In this document: piece by piece, positions 53,501-61,627 of the stretch
How the letters are laid out: each line of letters opens with the position of its first letter
Position numbering within the stretch: position 1 is the first letter of the stretch
DNA from: Pyrinomonadaceae bacterium
Lineage (GTDB): Bacteria > Acidobacteriota > Blastocatellia > Pyrinomonadales > Pyrinomonadaceae
DNA length: 64,000 nt
Direction of reading: 5' to 3'
Assembly (NCBI GenBank): GCA_030841085.1
Contig: JAVEDP010000034.1
Span: forward strand, 23,650-87,649
Translations under genes and position numbers: made by a program
Notes under the pieces: generated by a model
Seen by the model: only the letters and a program-made list of their open reading frames with translations
Databases searched by the model: none
What the model was told of the DNA's origin: nothing

Positions 53501-54042
53501 CGCACATTCGCAAAGCCCTGAACAGCAACCAGCCTTTGAAGCAAAACTTTTTGCTATATCGCGACGGCGATTACCAGCTCAATCCGGAATTTTCTTATCG
53601 TATCGATACCGAGGAATTCGATCGCCTGCTCAGCGAAGGCGAGAACGCCCGCCGTGCTCGTAACTTTGAAGAATGCGTCCGCGCCTACGAGCAGGCGCTC
53701 GGCCTTTACCGCGGCGAGTTTATGCAGGGCAGCTACGAGCCGTGGGTCGAGGAACAACGCACGTATTACCGCGAGCAGTACCTGCGTCTGCTGGAATCGC
53801 TAGCCGCCGTCGCCGAGACCGCCGAGGACTGGCAAAAGGCTATGCAGTTGGCCCAACTTATCGTGCGGGAAGACCAGTTTCGCGAAGATATTCACTGCCT
53901 GATTCTGCGCGCGCACGCGGCAATGGGAAACCGGGGGGCCGTAAGGGAGCACTTCGAAGGATTGAAACGGATTTTGGAAAATGAGTTGGGCGTGGAACCA
54001 AGCGCCGAGACCCGGAAACTCTACCAACAGCTAATTATGTAA
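50593..54042 (+). CDS. MalT-like ATPase-TPR protein with SARP-type DNA-binding and BTAD domains
   Basis: A 1149-residue regulator. The N-terminal ATPase (about 60-350) has VTANAGSGKTTLVADFLRTH and ILVLDDYHHLGPTTA. A large TPR region (about 470-870) includes LTRTELLEERALLGLQIGDL. The C-terminus has an OmpR/SARP winged helix (NMLGPVAILRDPSRPLAADA, DTIIDTFWGETDMAVVEKNF) and a BTAD domain (EECVRAYEQALGLYRGEFMQ to LGVEPSAETRKLYQQL). This is the inverse of LAL regulators, which carry a LuxR domain. Likely an ATP-gated transcription activator. A repeat-bearing subtilase gene lies 246 bp downstream and could be a target, but this is only positional. Confidence 0.92.
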   Translation: MNPQDAFVINQTTTTGGGLIVFGHATLPPYPSSSQRQQLMAPRKQSDSSSDESLSNKGGLQSSPPGFFLRTKLLPPRPTPQLLSRPRLTDRLLANLGYPLTLVTANAGSGKTTLVADFLRTHERQFVWYQLDHTDADPAVFLGYLAFGIQKLVPAFGKALFSYLQEATGESAQHPERAVDVFLNEVLEHVEQQLILVLDDYHHLGPTTAVHVLMDRLLAYLPDVLHLVIVSREVPPLALGRLRTHSPLATIDRGDLLFTDEETRELFRQVFDLELTPQQLTEYRERTHGWITALQLVRQVAHRTAISSREGQADVPDLVEVLRQSERDIFDYFAEEVFSDENGEVQDLLLKVSLLDRIELDICAALYPGLNCSRVLPNLVRRNVFITVASDRRGEEYRLHPLFQNFLRRRLRGEIGRAGVSTEHQRCAAYFIERDAWEQAVRHLLAAEDFDSAAALIAERGVEWISTGALNSLSSLADSLPPAALEAHPRTLAHRAEVARLQGEYEFAHSLLRRAVALLHERADNEGEADALHALATLARRDGDYELAFSYLDRAIMLSEANSAVRTKCGNTRGLCLVAMGEWTAAEREFRAALQSAEERNDEYYMRLIAHNLGTPAGMRGDFGEALRWFSRMLRKDRHGPPMPQEAVAHLNMARCYLYRGDFSACEKNLDQALECCQLFSLAGTRAETLETYGNLYRERGEIERAIEYYERAARAYDEAGIGLTRTELLEERALLGLQIGDLSSAQAHIDHLISARPPEKGELGFFTASLTRGHIMAARGEYQQAREVLAKALEYFHAHGLYYYEAQASMAIALCDFHLENERGMLERLRRVVDLTVRYDYEYWLERKIAKYPEIFSAEDALELLPLDLREQVSASPSPARTPAQVSEIVLATQPVTDLTVNMLGPVAILRDPSRPLAADAWTTRRARDILCFIVSRRHHRASKDTIIDTFWGETDMAVVEKNFHPTVSHIRKALNSNQPLKQNFLLYRDGDYQLNPEFSYRIDTEEFDRLLSEGENARRARNFEECVRAYEQALGLYRGEFMQGSYEPWVEEQRTYYREQYLRLLESLAAVAETAEDWQKAMQLAQLIVREDQFREDIHCLILRAHAAMGNRGAVREHFEGLKRILENELGVEPSAETRKLYQQLIM

Positions 54043-54288
54043 GTAAATGGGCTAACCGGGTGATTTCAGCGGGAAATCACAAGGATTACGCAACACACGC
54101 GACCGGGCCCGCAAATACAATACTTGAGCTTTCAAAAGGAATGATGACGCGGACGGACGTAAGGCAGGCGGTGCGAAGATTTACGAACCAAAATAGTATT
54201 GGTTTTTGGGCGTCATCCAACATTCACGAAAAGACCTCGCCAGTTAGTTAGCAGGAACTGCGCCGATAAACCCGACTGAGGTGATAGT

Positions 54289-57276
54289 TTGCTGGGCATG
54301 AAGGCCGGATTAAATCCAATTTTTCCAAAAATAAAGCAGTCGCTCGCCTTGACGCTGGTTGTGTTGGTGTTTGTTTCACCAATCATGGCCGGCATCAGCA
54401 TCACCTCGTCTAACGGTATCGTCATGACGGGCGCCGACGGCATCGTCATGACCGGAGCGGATGGCATCGTTATGACCGGCGCTGATGGTGTTCTCAACAG
54501 CAGCGCGAATGGAATAGTCATGACCGGCGCTGATGGCATTGTCATGACTGGCGCTGACGGCGTCGCATATCCCAACAGCGTTCGTGCAACCAGCGCCGAT
54601 GGCATTGTGATGACCGGCGCTGACGGCATTGTGATGACCGGTGCCGACGGCATCGTGATGACCGGCGCCGACGGCAACAGCTATCGCGCCGATTCAGTAA
54701 CCATAACGCTGGCTAACGGCATTGTAATGACTGGCGCCGACGGCATCGTCATGACCGGCGCTGACGGTTTGCAACGGCAAACCGGCAACGGCATTGTGAT
54801 GACCGGCGCTGACGGCATTGTAATGACCGGCGCCGATGGCATTGTGATGACTGGTGCAGATTCAGTGCGCGCTACCGGCACGGATGGCGTAGTTTTTTCT
54901 GTGGTGCCGGATGGTTTGAGATTCGCCGGTGTAACTGGAATCGTGATGACGGGCGCTGACGGTATCGTGATGACAGGCGCCGATGGCATCGTGATGACTG
55001 GCGCTGACGCGTTGCTGCCAGACGCGATTCGCCCGCCTTCATCGGGTTTACGCAGCGTCGATCCCGAGTTGGCGTTGCAACTGACGCAACTTGCAGATGA
55101 CAGCACGGTCAATGCAGTTGTTGTCTATCATCGCCTGCCTTCGGATTCGGATCTGGCTGACCTGCAGAAAATCCGCATAGTCGGTGGCACACGCTTCCGC
55201 GCATTGCCGATGATTACGCTTAGCGGAACGCGGGACCAGATCAGTGCGATTTCAAAATTGCCTGCGGTGCGTTCCATCTACGGCACTCGAACCTTGAATT
55301 TGAATAGCGAACCAGAAGTTCGCGCCTTAACTGGAGTCGAACGCGCCTGGCGCGATGCGGAAATCACCACCGTCAATCACAACCTGGCCGTTACCGGAAA
55401 AAACGTAACTGTCGCAGTGCTGGACACGGGCGTCGATGGCAATCACGGCGACCTGGCTGGGCGCGTCGCGAAAAACATCAAGCTTGCGGGAACGCAGAGC
55501 GCCAGTCTTGGTTTCACTTACCCGATTAACTCGGAAAGCCTGAGCAACACCGATCAAGCCTATGGGCATGGCACTTTCGTCGCCGGCGTGATTGCCGGAA
55601 ACGGCAGCCTGTCAGCGGGAAAATACGCCGGTGTGGCGCCGGGTGCGCGCGTCGTCGGACTTAGCGCCGGCGATCTATCGCTGCTCTACGTTCTTGAAGG
55701 GTTTGACTATCTGCTCGCGAATGGCAACGGTGTGGGTGTTCGCGTTGTTAATTGCAGCTTCTCGGCAAACACCGTGTTCGATGTTAATGACCCGGTCAAC
55801 ATTGCCACGCGAATGCTGACGGACGCGGGCATCAATGTGGTGTTCTCCGCCGGCAACACCGGCCCCGGCGCGCATACTTTGAACCCGTACGCGGTCGCGC
55901 CATGGGTTATCAGCGTAGGTGCGACAGATACAAAGGGTCGGTTGGCCAGTTTTTCTTCGCGCGGAGATTTTGCGAACTCAATGTTTCATCCGACATTGGT
56001 CGCACCCGGCGTCAATGTCGTTAGCCTGCGTGGCTCGGGAGTCGCGAATGTAACCGGCGCGACTGGAATCGCCGGCGCTGACACGCAACGGCTTAGCGCT
56101 GCGGAACTTCCAAACTACACAACGGCGAACGGCACCAGCTTTTCGGCGCCGCAGGTTGCCGGCGCGATTGCGTTGATGCTGGAAGCGAACCCGAACCTGA
56201 CACCCGCCGAAGTTAAAGACATTTTGCAACGCAGCGCGACGCCGCTACCGCCTTATTACACTTATGAAAGCGGGAGCGGGATGCTGAATGTTCACGCGGC
56301 CGTGCTCGAGGCAGCCTACCCATCGCGTCGCATTGGCGCCTGGCGCGGGACTGTCGACCGCGATCAAGTGGAATTCTTAAGCGATGCGCCAACGGCATTT
56401 TCCGGAACTGCCCAGCCTGGGACGGCTACCGACATTAATGTAGCGGTGCCCCAAGGCGCGGTAACTGCGACCGTTCAGATTTCGTGGGGACCGCTCTACA
56501 GCACCAACGATTTAGCGCTCGCAGTTTACGATCAAACCGGAGCACTGCGCGGTCAAGCCAACGCGATCAACCTGACAGGCCTCAACGGCAAACACGAAAC
56601 GCTGTCCTTTACCGCACCTACCGCCGGAACCTGGCGCGTTAGCGTACGGAATACGCTGGGTGCATTCGGAACGCCGCAAAAGTTTTATGGCGTATTGGAA
56701 GTTGGTCGCGCTCAGTACGCCCGTTTGAATGACATTGATTCCTTCAGTCCGTCGCTGAAGGGGGACGTCTATCAAAGCCTGCGTACGTTTTCCATGTGGC
56801 CAATGGGCTCGCGATTCCGAGGTGAGTTTGGAGTTTCGCGTTTGGATTTGGCGATGGCGCTGGTGTCAGCCGGGCGCGTACCGCAGTACCTGCCGGGACA
56901 GTCGAATTATGTTGACGTTCGCGATCCGTCAACCAGATTGTTTGTGGAAAGCGTTCAATCCTCGCCCACCGGCTCGCTCTTTATCGATGCACAAAAAGGC
57001 GGACAGTTCCGGCCCAGTGCGGGCGCGACTCGGCTGGCCGCGGCTATAGCGTTGGTGCGCGCCGCGGGCTTGCGTTCAGATGCCGAGGCAAAGGCGGGAA
57101 GTCCTTTACCATTCCTCGACGCTTCCGGGATTCCGAATGAATTGAAAGGTTATGTTGCTGTCGCGATTTCGACAGGACTGCTTCAGGCTGATACGAATTT
57201 CCGGCCGCAAGTTGGCTTAAGCCGGGCTGAGCTCGCGCATGCAATCACCGTAATTGAGACGCGAGCAGTGCAATAG
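54289..57276 (+). CDS. Subtilase (S8) with GIVMTGAD octapeptide repeats and SLH-like C-terminus
   Basis: A 995-residue exported serine protease. The TTG at 54289 is chosen because GAGG sits exactly 7 bases upstream; the next ATG is 9 bases later. Order: signal segment (LALTLVVLVFVSPIMAG, about 19-35); 16 copies of GIVMTGAD in six blocks (residues 43-240); I9-like propeptide (about 265-335); subtilase domain with D (VAVLDTGVDGNHGDL), H (YGHGTFVAGVIAG), N (VVFSAGNTGPG) and S (NGTSFSAPQVAGAIAL); a beta-sandwich; and SLH-like helices (about 800-995, FSPSLKGDVYQSLRTFSMWP, PQVGLSRAELAHAI). It should be cell-surface attached. The role of the repeat block is unknown. Confidence 0.92.
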   Translation: MLGMKAGLNPIFPKIKQSLALTLVVLVFVSPIMAGISITSSNGIVMTGADGIVMTGADGIVMTGADGVLNSSANGIVMTGADGIVMTGADGVAYPNSVRATSADGIVMTGADGIVMTGADGIVMTGADGNSYRADSVTITLANGIVMTGADGIVMTGADGLQRQTGNGIVMTGADGIVMTGADGIVMTGADSVRATGTDGVVFSVVPDGLRFAGVTGIVMTGADGIVMTGADGIVMTGADALLPDAIRPPSSGLRSVDPELALQLTQLADDSTVNAVVVYHRLPSDSDLADLQKIRIVGGTRFRALPMITLSGTRDQISAISKLPAVRSIYGTRTLNLNSEPEVRALTGVERAWRDAEITTVNHNLAVTGKNVTVAVLDTGVDGNHGDLAGRVAKNIKLAGTQSASLGFTYPINSESLSNTDQAYGHGTFVAGVIAGNGSLSAGKYAGVAPGARVVGLSAGDLSLLYVLEGFDYLLANGNGVGVRVVNCSFSANTVFDVNDPVNIATRMLTDAGINVVFSAGNTGPGAHTLNPYAVAPWVISVGATDTKGRLASFSSRGDFANSMFHPTLVAPGVNVVSLRGSGVANVTGATGIAGADTQRLSAAELPNYTTANGTSFSAPQVAGAIALMLEANPNLTPAEVKDILQRSATPLPPYYTYESGSGMLNVHAAVLEAAYPSRRIGAWRGTVDRDQVEFLSDAPTAFSGTAQPGTATDINVAVPQGAVTATVQISWGPLYSTNDLALAVYDQTGALRGQANAINLTGLNGKHETLSFTAPTAGTWRVSVRNTLGAFGTPQKFYGVLEVGRAQYARLNDIDSFSPSLKGDVYQSLRTFSMWPMGSRFRGEFGVSRLDLAMALVSAGRVPQYLPGQSNYVDVRDPSTRLFVESVQSSPTGSLFIDAQKGGQFRPSAGATRLAAAIALVRAAGLRSDAEAKAGSPLPFLDASGIPNELKGYVAVAISTGLLQADTNFRPQVGLSRAELAHAITVIETRAVQ
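54415..55008 (+). repeat. Coding repeat array, 16 octapeptides GIVMTGAD in six blocks
   Basis: The 24-base unit is repeated 3, 2, 3, 2, 3 and 3 times, with spacers such as VLNSSAN, VAYPNSVRATSAD and LQRQTGN. The peptide is nearly invariant while third codon positions vary freely (GGC/GGT, ATC/ATT, GTC/GTG/GTT/GTA, GCC/GCT/GCG). This indicates selection on the protein rather than recent DNA duplication alone. Confidence 0.92.
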
Positions 57277-57282
57277 GTAGGG

Positions 57283-57582
57283 CTAACTAATCAATTCCCG
57301 CAGGGTTTGTTCTTCATCTTCCGTCAGGAACGTAAACAAAACTCCAAATCCGGTCCCGGCCATGTAGGATGCAACTTCGCCGCGCAGTTGCAGCCATTCG
57401 CCTGAGGGAAGCTTCATTTCGATCCCAACGATCTCGCCGACATCAACGCGACCCCCTGTGTTCACAAAACAACCGCCCATACTGAGATCTTCGATTCGCG
57501 CCTCGTGCTTTCCGGATAATCCGTCCCAGCGCGACGGCAGGTTTGTAGAAACGCGTTCATCGCTGCGCCTGTTTTTGTTCAT
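57283..57582 (-). CDS. PilZ domain protein
   Basis: A 99-residue single-domain protein. The c-di-GMP signature is visible: RRSDERVSTNLP (RxxxR) and RIEDLSMGGCFV (D/NxSxxG), followed by the barrel strands WLQLRGEVASYMAGTGFGVL. It is a candidate receptor for cyclic di-GMP in the cytoplasm. It converges with the subtilase gene. The output partner is not visible. Confidence 0.92.
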   Translation of the reverse strand: MNKNRRSDERVSTNLPSRWDGLSGKHEARIEDLSMGGCFVNTGGRVDVGEIVGIEMKLPSGEWLQLRGEVASYMAGTGFGVLFTFLTEDEEQTLRELIS

Positions 57583-57717
57583 TGCGCACGTCCTATTACT
57601 AAAAATTTAGCGAATGCCAGTTCGCATCCGCATAAACTTTATGACCGCAGCCTGAAACGGCGTCAAGCTTTTTTTGGAGTAGCTTTGCACAAAAGGTCCG
57701 ATCCTGGTCAACGCGGA

Positions 57718-57884
57718 GCGATCTCATTAGCACCGTGGCTTTAGCCCGGTGACCACGGGTGACCATGAACGGTCCAACCGTTTCAACGGTTTCGCGCGCC
57801 CAGGTAAACCGTTAAAACGGTTAAAGAAAATCTCGACGACTCCTCTATCACCCGGGCTAAAGCCACGGTGCTTATGAGATCGCT
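57718..57884. repeat. Large nested palindrome between PilZ and methyltransferase genes
   Basis: The outer arms GCGATCTCATTAGCACCGTG and CACGGTGCTTATGAGATCGC continue into GGCTTTAGCCCGGTGA and TCACCCGGGCTAAAGCC. The inner arms include CCGTTTCAACGG and CCGTTAAAACGG. The 426-bp gap between genes (57583-58008) holds this element and nothing else recognisable. Similar CACCGTGGCTTTAGCCCG motifs are known to be scattered in many genomes. Confidence 0.8.
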
Positions 57885-58008
57885 TCGCGTGATGAATGTT
57901 TTGCGGTAATGCTGCGACCGGTCGCACCGTGCTAGTGCGAATTTTTGTGCAAAGAGTTTGGAGTAATGAGAGACAGGCTACTGCCTGGGGATTAGCGGCG
58001 TGCGGCAC

Positions 58009-58902
58009 CTAACGATCGGCAAACAAGGCATCGTCAACAACCTGGTCGTCAACAGGAATGACTTCCGGCTTGAGTCCAAGAAAATAGTTGCCTTCGTCCT
58101 TTATGTAGAACTGCCTCAGAAATTCCACGCCGTCCTCAGGCGACATCGAAAGCAGCACGTCCACATCAAAGTTTGGCCGAAAACGTTTTTTGCGGTCAGC
58201 GCCGTTGCGATAACCCTGGTCGTAAGCGGTGCCGGCATCAATAAAGCGGTCGCCTGCCAACTCTCGAGGCGCGATGAATGCGTTGTTGTATTCCAGGCGC
58301 AAGATGCCGTAATCGTGGCGCACGCATAAATCGCCCAGGGCTGCGATTGAATAGCCGTAGAAATGATGCCGCAACTTAAAGGCGGGATCGTATTTGACTA
58401 CAAAGCGAATCGGCGGCGGTATTTTCTCGTTGATTTCGGTAACGATTAAGCGCGGACGATAGCAAGACAGGATCGCATCGAGCAGCCAGTAGTCGTTTCC
58501 GTCGATGTCCAAACAAAGAACGCTAAAGTCTCTATCAATCTGAAGACTTTCCAGCAGTGAGTTGATGCTGTCAGGCTGGACGCGATGATTACACGCTCGC
58601 GCATTTGGAAAACGGCGATAGACCTGCGTCAGCATATTGTACTTATGCGAATCGGCTTCGATGCCCAGGGCATTCCAACCCTCCTGCACCAGCGCGTAGC
58701 TGTTTGACCAACGCACACCATTCCCGGCCCCAATGTCCACGACGGTTCGCGGCCGGTCTTTGGGAACCAATTCATCGATGTATTGTTTCAGGATTTGTTG
58801 TTCATCAGAACGGGAGAAGCGTTTCCGCAGCGAATAGCGCGCCTTTTGCAGCGTGAGGTCAAGCAGTCCACCAAAGTGTTGGGCTGTTCTCGAAAAATTC
58901 AT
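58009..58902 (-). CDS. FkbM-like SAM methyltransferase
   Basis: A 297-residue protein. The SAM-binding region is TVVDIGAGNGVRWSNSYALV, ALGIEADSHKYNML and DFSVLCLDIDGNDYWLLDAI. The rest is a variable C-terminal region with tyrosine- and aspartate-rich segments, KRFRPNFDVDVLLSMSPEDG. Related proteins methylate sugars or are annotated as hypothetical methyltransferases in polysaccharide clusters. No glycan genes are nearby, so the acceptor is unknown. Confidence 0.78.
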   Translation of the reverse strand: MNFSRTAQHFGGLLDLTLQKARYSLRKRFSRSDEQQILKQYIDELVPKDRPRTVVDIGAGNGVRWSNSYALVQEGWNALGIEADSHKYNMLTQVYRRFPNARACNHRVQPDSINSLLESLQIDRDFSVLCLDIDGNDYWLLDAILSCYRPRLIVTEINEKIPPPIRFVVKYDPAFKLRHHFYGYSIAALGDLCVRHDYGILRLEYNNAFIAPRELAGDRFIDAGTAYDQGYRNGADRKKRFRPNFDVDVLLSMSPEDGVEFLRQFYIKDEGNYFLGLKPEVIPVDDQVVDDALFADR

Positions 58903-58938
58903 CGCTGTTCAAAAACTGGTTGGCCCCTCAAGATTTGC

Positions 58939-59697
58939 TCAACCGCGAAGGTGTCCGTAATAAATTCTCGTGTCGTATTCAAAGTTTACTACACCATTTT
59001 CTTTGTAGGTGTTGAAGATGTCTTGCAAGTCTTTCAGCATCAATTCGAAATTCGGATTGCCGGGTTCAGGCGCATAGGACGATGAGCAAAGCCGCCCCGT
59101 TAGCGCCTCAAAATCAAATCGTTGCACATTTTCGAGGCTCGCTAATTTCATCGGTTGCGGCGCGAAAAAGCCAGCGATTTCATCGTCAACGTTTTCGTGT
59201 CGCACCACCGGATAGTCCGGGCTGTAACGCAACAACAGCCCTTCATAATCACGCAAGAAGGCGGTGTCATCCAATCGCCGGGCATTCCAAACCAGCACTA
59301 CCCAGCCATCGGGTTTCAAAATGCGAATGAACTCTCGTTTCGCATTCGCCCGGTCAAACCAATGAAAAGCCTGCCCGGCGGTAATGAAATCGACCGAGCC
59401 GTCGGGCAACGTTGTAGTTTCGGCAGTTGCTGCAACGCTTCTGAAGTTCGGGAAACTCTTCAGCAGCTCGCCCGCCTTTGCTCTCATCAATTCATTGGGT
59501 TCAATTCCAAAGACAACATTGCCGTATTTCAGGAAGACTTCGGAAAGGAGACCGGTGCCCGAGCCAATGTCCGCGATCACGGACTCTTCAGTCAGACCGC
59601 AATCTGACTTTAGGACATCGAGTATCCCGGGCGGGTAGCCTGGTCGAAATTTCGCGTAATTCTCTACGCGGCTGGAAAAACAGTCAACTGAATTCAT
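58939..59697 (-). CDS. Class I SAM-dependent methyltransferase
   Basis: A 252-residue methyltransferase. The start is SVDCFSSRVENYAKFRPGYP; the glycine loop VIADIGSGTGLLSEVFLKYG is near residues 38-57, followed by FGIEPNELM, SVDFITAGQAFHWFDRANAK and the post-SAM strand KPDGWVVLVWNARR. This matches the Methyltransf_11/25 group that acts on small molecules. The substrate is unknown. It lies 36 bp upstream of the FkbM-like gene on the same strand. Confidence 0.9.
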   Translation of the reverse strand: MNSVDCFSSRVENYAKFRPGYPPGILDVLKSDCGLTEESVIADIGSGTGLLSEVFLKYGNVVFGIEPNELMRAKAGELLKSFPNFRSVAATAETTTLPDGSVDFITAGQAFHWFDRANAKREFIRILKPDGWVVLVWNARRLDDTAFLRDYEGLLLRYSPDYPVVRHENVDDEIAGFFAPQPMKLASLENVQRFDFEALTGRLCSSSYAPEPGNPNFELMLKDLQDIFNTYKENGVVNFEYDTRIYYGHLRG

Positions 59698-59745
59698 TTA
59701 GCCGAAAAGCCCACGCTTTAGAGTCTGGTAAGCGTAGCAGACGGA

Positions 59746-60366
59746 TCACTTGCTCGATAGCAGAGACGCAGGTCTATCGCTATTGGGCGGATAATGCTTT
59801 ACGAACAAACGATGCACGAGAAGAAGTAACAGCACAAATCCAAAGGTTAGCGGCAAGCGCGTGTCTGCCTTCACCAGCAGCCAAAAATGAATCACACCGG
59901 CCACGCCGCCCGCATAAACCAGTTTATGCAATTTGTTCCAGGTCTTGCCGCCGAGTCGTTTAATCATTTTGTCGGTAGAGGTTATCGCCAGCGGCACCAT
60001 TAAAAAAAACGCCAGCATTCCCACCGCGATGAAGGGACGAGTGGCAACGTCGCCCGGTATGCTCTTGAGATTAAAGTAGCGATCAAACCAGACATAAGTC
60101 ACCAAATGCAGAAAACCATAGAAGAATGCGAACAGCCCCAGCATCCGCCGAAATTTTATGAGCCAGTTTAACCGCGTTATTTGGCGCGCCGGTGTTACGG
60201 CCAGCGTAAGGATTAGGAAAAGTAACGTGAGCATGCCGGTCGTGCGCGTGGCAAATTCCAAAGGGTTAGCGCCCACGCGTTTGTGATAGACATCCCACAA
60301 CAGCAAGGCGAGCGGGACCAACCCGTTGATGAACAAGAGAAGTTTTGCGAAGCGGGTGTCTTTCAT
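59746..60366 (-). CDS. msrQ: Heme-binding membrane subunit of periplasmic methionine sulfoxide reductase
   Basis: A 206-residue membrane protein from the ATG at 60366; codons further upstream belong to the family D repeat. Helices include AKLLLFINGLVPLALLLW, GMLTLLFLILTLAVTPA, LGLFAFFYGFLHLVTYVWF and AVGMLAFFLMVPLAITST, with heme histidines in FLHLVTY and in WNKLHKLVYAGGVAGVIHFW. MsrQ passes electrons from the quinone pool or flavin reductase to MsrP. A repeat lies between it and msrP. Confidence 0.93.
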   Translation of the reverse strand: MKDTRFAKLLLFINGLVPLALLLWDVYHKRVGANPLEFATRTTGMLTLLFLILTLAVTPARQITRLNWLIKFRRMLGLFAFFYGFLHLVTYVWFDRYFNLKSIPGDVATRPFIAVGMLAFFLMVPLAITSTDKMIKRLGGKTWNKLHKLVYAGGVAGVIHFWLLVKADTRLPLTFGFVLLLLLVHRLFVKHYPPNSDRPASLLSSK

Positions 60367-60375
60367 AGGCAGTAG

Positions 60376-60454
60376 CATAGACTTTAGTCTGTGCCGCATT
60401 AGGAACGCAGACTTTAGTCCTTTCAACGGTCAAACCGACTAAAGTCTGTTCTAC
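60376..60454. repeat. Short palindromic repeat, family D copy 3
   Basis: The arms CATAGACTTTAGTCTGTG and ACCGACTAAAGTCTGTTCTA, with an internal third unit ACGCAGACTTTAGTCC. It sits between msrP and msrQ, interrupting an operon normally without a gap, and supplies the alternative upstream codons of msrQ. Confidence 0.7.
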
Positions 60455-60455
60455 T

Positions 60456-61445
60456 TTAATAATTCTTTCGCAGGTCCATCCCGTCATACAGGTGCGCAAC
60501 TTGTTCCGCGTAGCCATTGAACAGCAATGTATTGCGGGCACTAAAGCTCGACTCGCCAATCCGATGCTCCTGCGCCTGGCTCCAGCGCGGGTGCGAAACG
60601 TTTGGATTGACGTTCGAATAGAAGCCATATTCGTTGGGCGCTTGAATGTTCCAGGTTGTCGGCGGCTCGTCGGCGACCAGCGTAATCTTCACAATTGACT
60701 TGATACTCTTGTAGCCGTACTTCCACGGCACTACTAACCGTATCGGCGCACCGTCCTGCGGCGGCAGAGTCTCGCCGTAAAGCCCGGTTGCCAGAATCGT
60801 AAGGGGATGCATTGCCTCGTCGAGACGAAGCCCCTCAACGTAAGGCCAGTCGAGTACGCCAGTCGACTGATTGGGCATCCGCTTCGGATCGTAAAGCGTT
60901 TGGAAGGCGACATGTTTTGCTTGCGAAGTCGGCTCGACTTTACTGAGCAACAGCGCCAACGGAAATCCAATCCAGGGAATGACCATCGACCAGCGTTCGA
61001 CACAGCGCAAACGGTAAATTCGCTCTTCGAGTGGAAACTTTAGAAGTTCTTCTAAACCGAATGTTGTAGGTTTATTGACAAGCCCGCCGACTGAAACATC
61101 CCAGGGCCGTGAGAGGAAACCCATAGATTCCCTGGCGACACCCGCCTTATCAGTCGAGAATTCGTAGAAATTATTGTAGTTAGTGATGTCCTCAATGGGC
61201 GTCAGTTTCTCGTTGGTGATGAATCCGTTGCCCGCACCGTCATTAACGTTCGGTTTTGCAGTGGTGACCAGTGTTTCACCTTGAGGTTTCTCGACTGCAG
61301 CCGGATTTAGCTTTCGATAAAGGAGGCCGGTGGCAGTGGTGGTGCCAACCAGGGCGGCACCGCGAATGAACTGACGGCGATTGAGGTAGGCCTTCTTATC
61401 CGTAATTTCGTTGGCCTTAATTTTGGTAGGCGGTTTGAATACCAT
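60456..61445 (-). CDS. msrP: Periplasmic methionine sulfoxide reductase, molybdopterin catalytic subunit
   Basis: A 329-residue protein with a Tat signal ([20 protein letters not shown]). The molybdenum ligand cysteine is in [18 protein letters not shown]. Further family stretches are [34 protein letters not shown] and [20 protein letters not shown]. MsrP repairs oxidised methionine in envelope proteins using electrons from MsrQ encoded downstream. The MoeB-like protein at 21906 may assist molybdopterin or other sulfur transfer, but this is not implied by position. Confidence 0.95.
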   Translation of the reverse strand: MVFKPPTKIKANEITDKKAYLNRRQFIRGAALVGTTTATGLLYRKLNPAAVEKPQGETLVTTAKPNVNDGAGNGFITNEKLTPIEDITNYNNFYEFSTDKAGVARESMGFLSRPWDVSVGGLVNKPTTFGLEELLKFPLEERIYRLRCVERWSMVIPWIGFPLALLLSKVEPTSQAKHVAFQTLYDPKRMPNQSTGVLDWPYVEGLRLDEAMHPLTILATGLYGETLPPQDGAPIRLVVPWKYGYKSIKSIVKITLVADEPPTTWNIQAPNEYGFYSNVNPNVSHPRWSQAQEHRIGESSFSARNTLLFNGYAEQVAHLYDGMDLRKNY

Positions 61446-61627
61446 CGTTCACCTCAACAATATTTACAGATGCCGGCCACAAATGGTTTGTGGCCTCTCT
61501 TAGTCGCGACCATCCTCCAAAACTAACGAAACTTCTGTCCGAAAGCCGTCATCTTGAGTAAATTGATTCTAACGTAATAGTATCGCGCGTTCTAACAGAT
61601 TGACCTCGTCCTTGAGGTGCAAAACCC

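Noticed and set aside
54060..54080. GTGATTT-AAATCAC hairpin after the SARP gene as terminator
   Set aside because: Seven-base stem without a T-run; insufficient to call termination.
54415..55008. Possible CRISPR-like or satellite array of 24-base units
   Set aside because: The units are in frame, encode GIVMTGAD and vary at synonymous sites; there are no unique spacers of constant length.
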